Source of the DNA: Planctomycetota bacterium
GTDB taxonomy: Bacteria; Planctomycetota; SZUA-567
DNA: 5,580 bases
NCBI GenBank assembly: GCA_031270145.1
Contig: JAISYD010000209.1
Location: 1 to 5,580 of the forward strand
Direction: 5' to 3'
Each line of letters opens with the position of its first letter. Position 1 is the stretch's first letter. Below, piece after piece: positions 5,160 through 5,580 of this stretch. Both the position numbers and the translations under genes were made by a program. A model generated the notes under the pieces. The model ran no database searches, was not told the DNA's origin, and saw only the letters and a program-made list of their open reading frames with translations.

Positions 5160-5580
5160 TCAGTTCAAGTCCAGGAGACAGGTGGCGCAGGCCGGGAAAC
5201 TGCCGACCCGGACGCCCACCTCCTCCTCCGCCGGCGGAGCGGCGGACTTGGCGGCGGGTTCGGCTTCCTCCGTATTCCCGATCGGCGGACATTTCGTTGT
5301 TTCCGGCTTGGGGGCGGCGCTCGCCGGCTTCGGCATTTCCCCTGGTTTTTCAGGCGCTTCGGCGGCGGGTTCGGCTTCCTCCGTATTCCCGATCGGCGGA
5401 CATTTCGTTGTTTCCGGCTTGAGGGCGGCGTTCGCCGGCTTCGGCGTTTCCCCCGGTTTTTCAGGCGCTTCGGCGGCGGGTTCGGCTTCCTCCGTATTCC
5501 CGATCGGCGGACATTTCGATTTTTTCGCCTTGCGCTCGGCCATGGCGATCTTCTCCAGTTCCGCCGATTTTCTAAGCACT
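5160..5580 (-). CDS. KCPP-repeat protein, 3' part of a gene entering from the right edge; possibly the FliJ C-terminus
   Basis: The frame is open to the right edge and ends at TGA 5162-5160, so at least 139 codons are visible. The first visible part, LRKSAELEKIAMAERKAKK, is a charged amphipathic helix resembling the end of the flagellar export chaperone FliJ, which often precedes fliK; this is a weak inference. Then comes a 37-residue repeat in 2.6 copies: KCPPIGNTEEAEPAAEAPEK, followed by a PGE-PKP-A-KPET linker. The end is VGSFPACATCLLDLN. The body is Pro/Ala/Glu-rich, likely disordered, with one Cys per repeat plus a final C-x-x-C. An internal ATG at 5543 has GGAG nine bases upstream, so a separate 127-residue protein is also possible. 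No signal peptide or membrane segment is visible. A 375-base gap separates it from the next gene, so it is probably a different transcription unit. Confidence 0.6.
   Translation of the reverse strand, partial: VLRKSAELEKIAMAERKAKKSKCPPIGNTEEAEPAAEAPEKPGETPKPANAALKPETTKCPPIGNTEEAEPAAEAPEKPGEMPKPASAAPKPETTKCPPIGNTEEAEPAAKSAAPPAEEEVGVRVGSFPACATCLLDLN
5251..5518 (-). repeat. 111-base tandem repeat encoding the KCPP modules
   Basis: Units lie at 5251-5361 and 5362-5472 (four differences by eye), with a partial third unit at 5473-5518. The first 46 bases of each unit are identical in all three. The period of 111 bases equals 37 codons, so copy number can change without frameshift. The conserved part encodes KCPPIGNTEEAEPAA. 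Confidence 0.93.

Noticed and set aside
4915..5292. 125-codon minus-strand frame across the KCPP gene end and the gap
   Set aside because: It overlaps the repeat gene in another frame, is Arg/Pro/Gly-rich, and its start lies inside the repeats without a ribosome site. Only its AKCPP stretch is notable and is reported separately.

Overview
This window is a piece of a flagellar hook-assembly gene cluster. All supported genes lie on the minus strand, so the biological reading order runs from high to low coordinates. The DNA is GC-rich. The secreted FecR-like protein, the chemistry of the hook proteins and an RpoN-type promoter suggest a flagellated Gram-negative-type bacterium. I cannot fix the phylum from sequence alone. 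A fliK-flgD-flgE order with sigma-54 control fits several lineages, among them deltaproteobacterial and PVC-type bacteria.

Layout in transcription order: (1) 5580-5160, the 3' part of a gene running in from the right edge. It encodes a tail built from a 37-residue repeat with a Lys-Cys-Pro-Pro core and may be the C-terminus of FliJ. (2) 5159-4785, a 375-base non-coding gap. It holds strong inverted repeats, four copies of the octamer TTTGCCGC in two inverted pairs, and a very good sigma-54 promoter (4886-4871). (3) 4784-4083, a secreted FecR-domain-like protein. (4) 4056-2260, fliK, the hook-length ruler, starting with TTG and carrying a recent-looking 96-base internal duplication. (5) 2219-1155, flgD, the hook cap, in which the usual C-terminal part appears replaced by four tandem copies of a roughly 50-residue module. 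(6) 1081-1, the first 360 codons of flgE, the hook protein, cut by the left edge.

Gaps of 26, 40 and 73 bases with clear Shine-Dalgarno sites argue for one operon, FecR-like-fliK-flgD-flgE, transcribed from the sigma-54 promoter. Functionally, FlgE is the hook subunit, FlgD the scaffold that caps its polymerisation, and FliK measures hook length and switches export specificity. The FecR-like protein is the unfamiliar first member. The most unusual points are this extra secreted gene, the four-module FlgD, the KCPP repeat protein, and the paired octamers upstream of the promoter. No mobile element, CRISPR array, rRNA or tRNA was seen.
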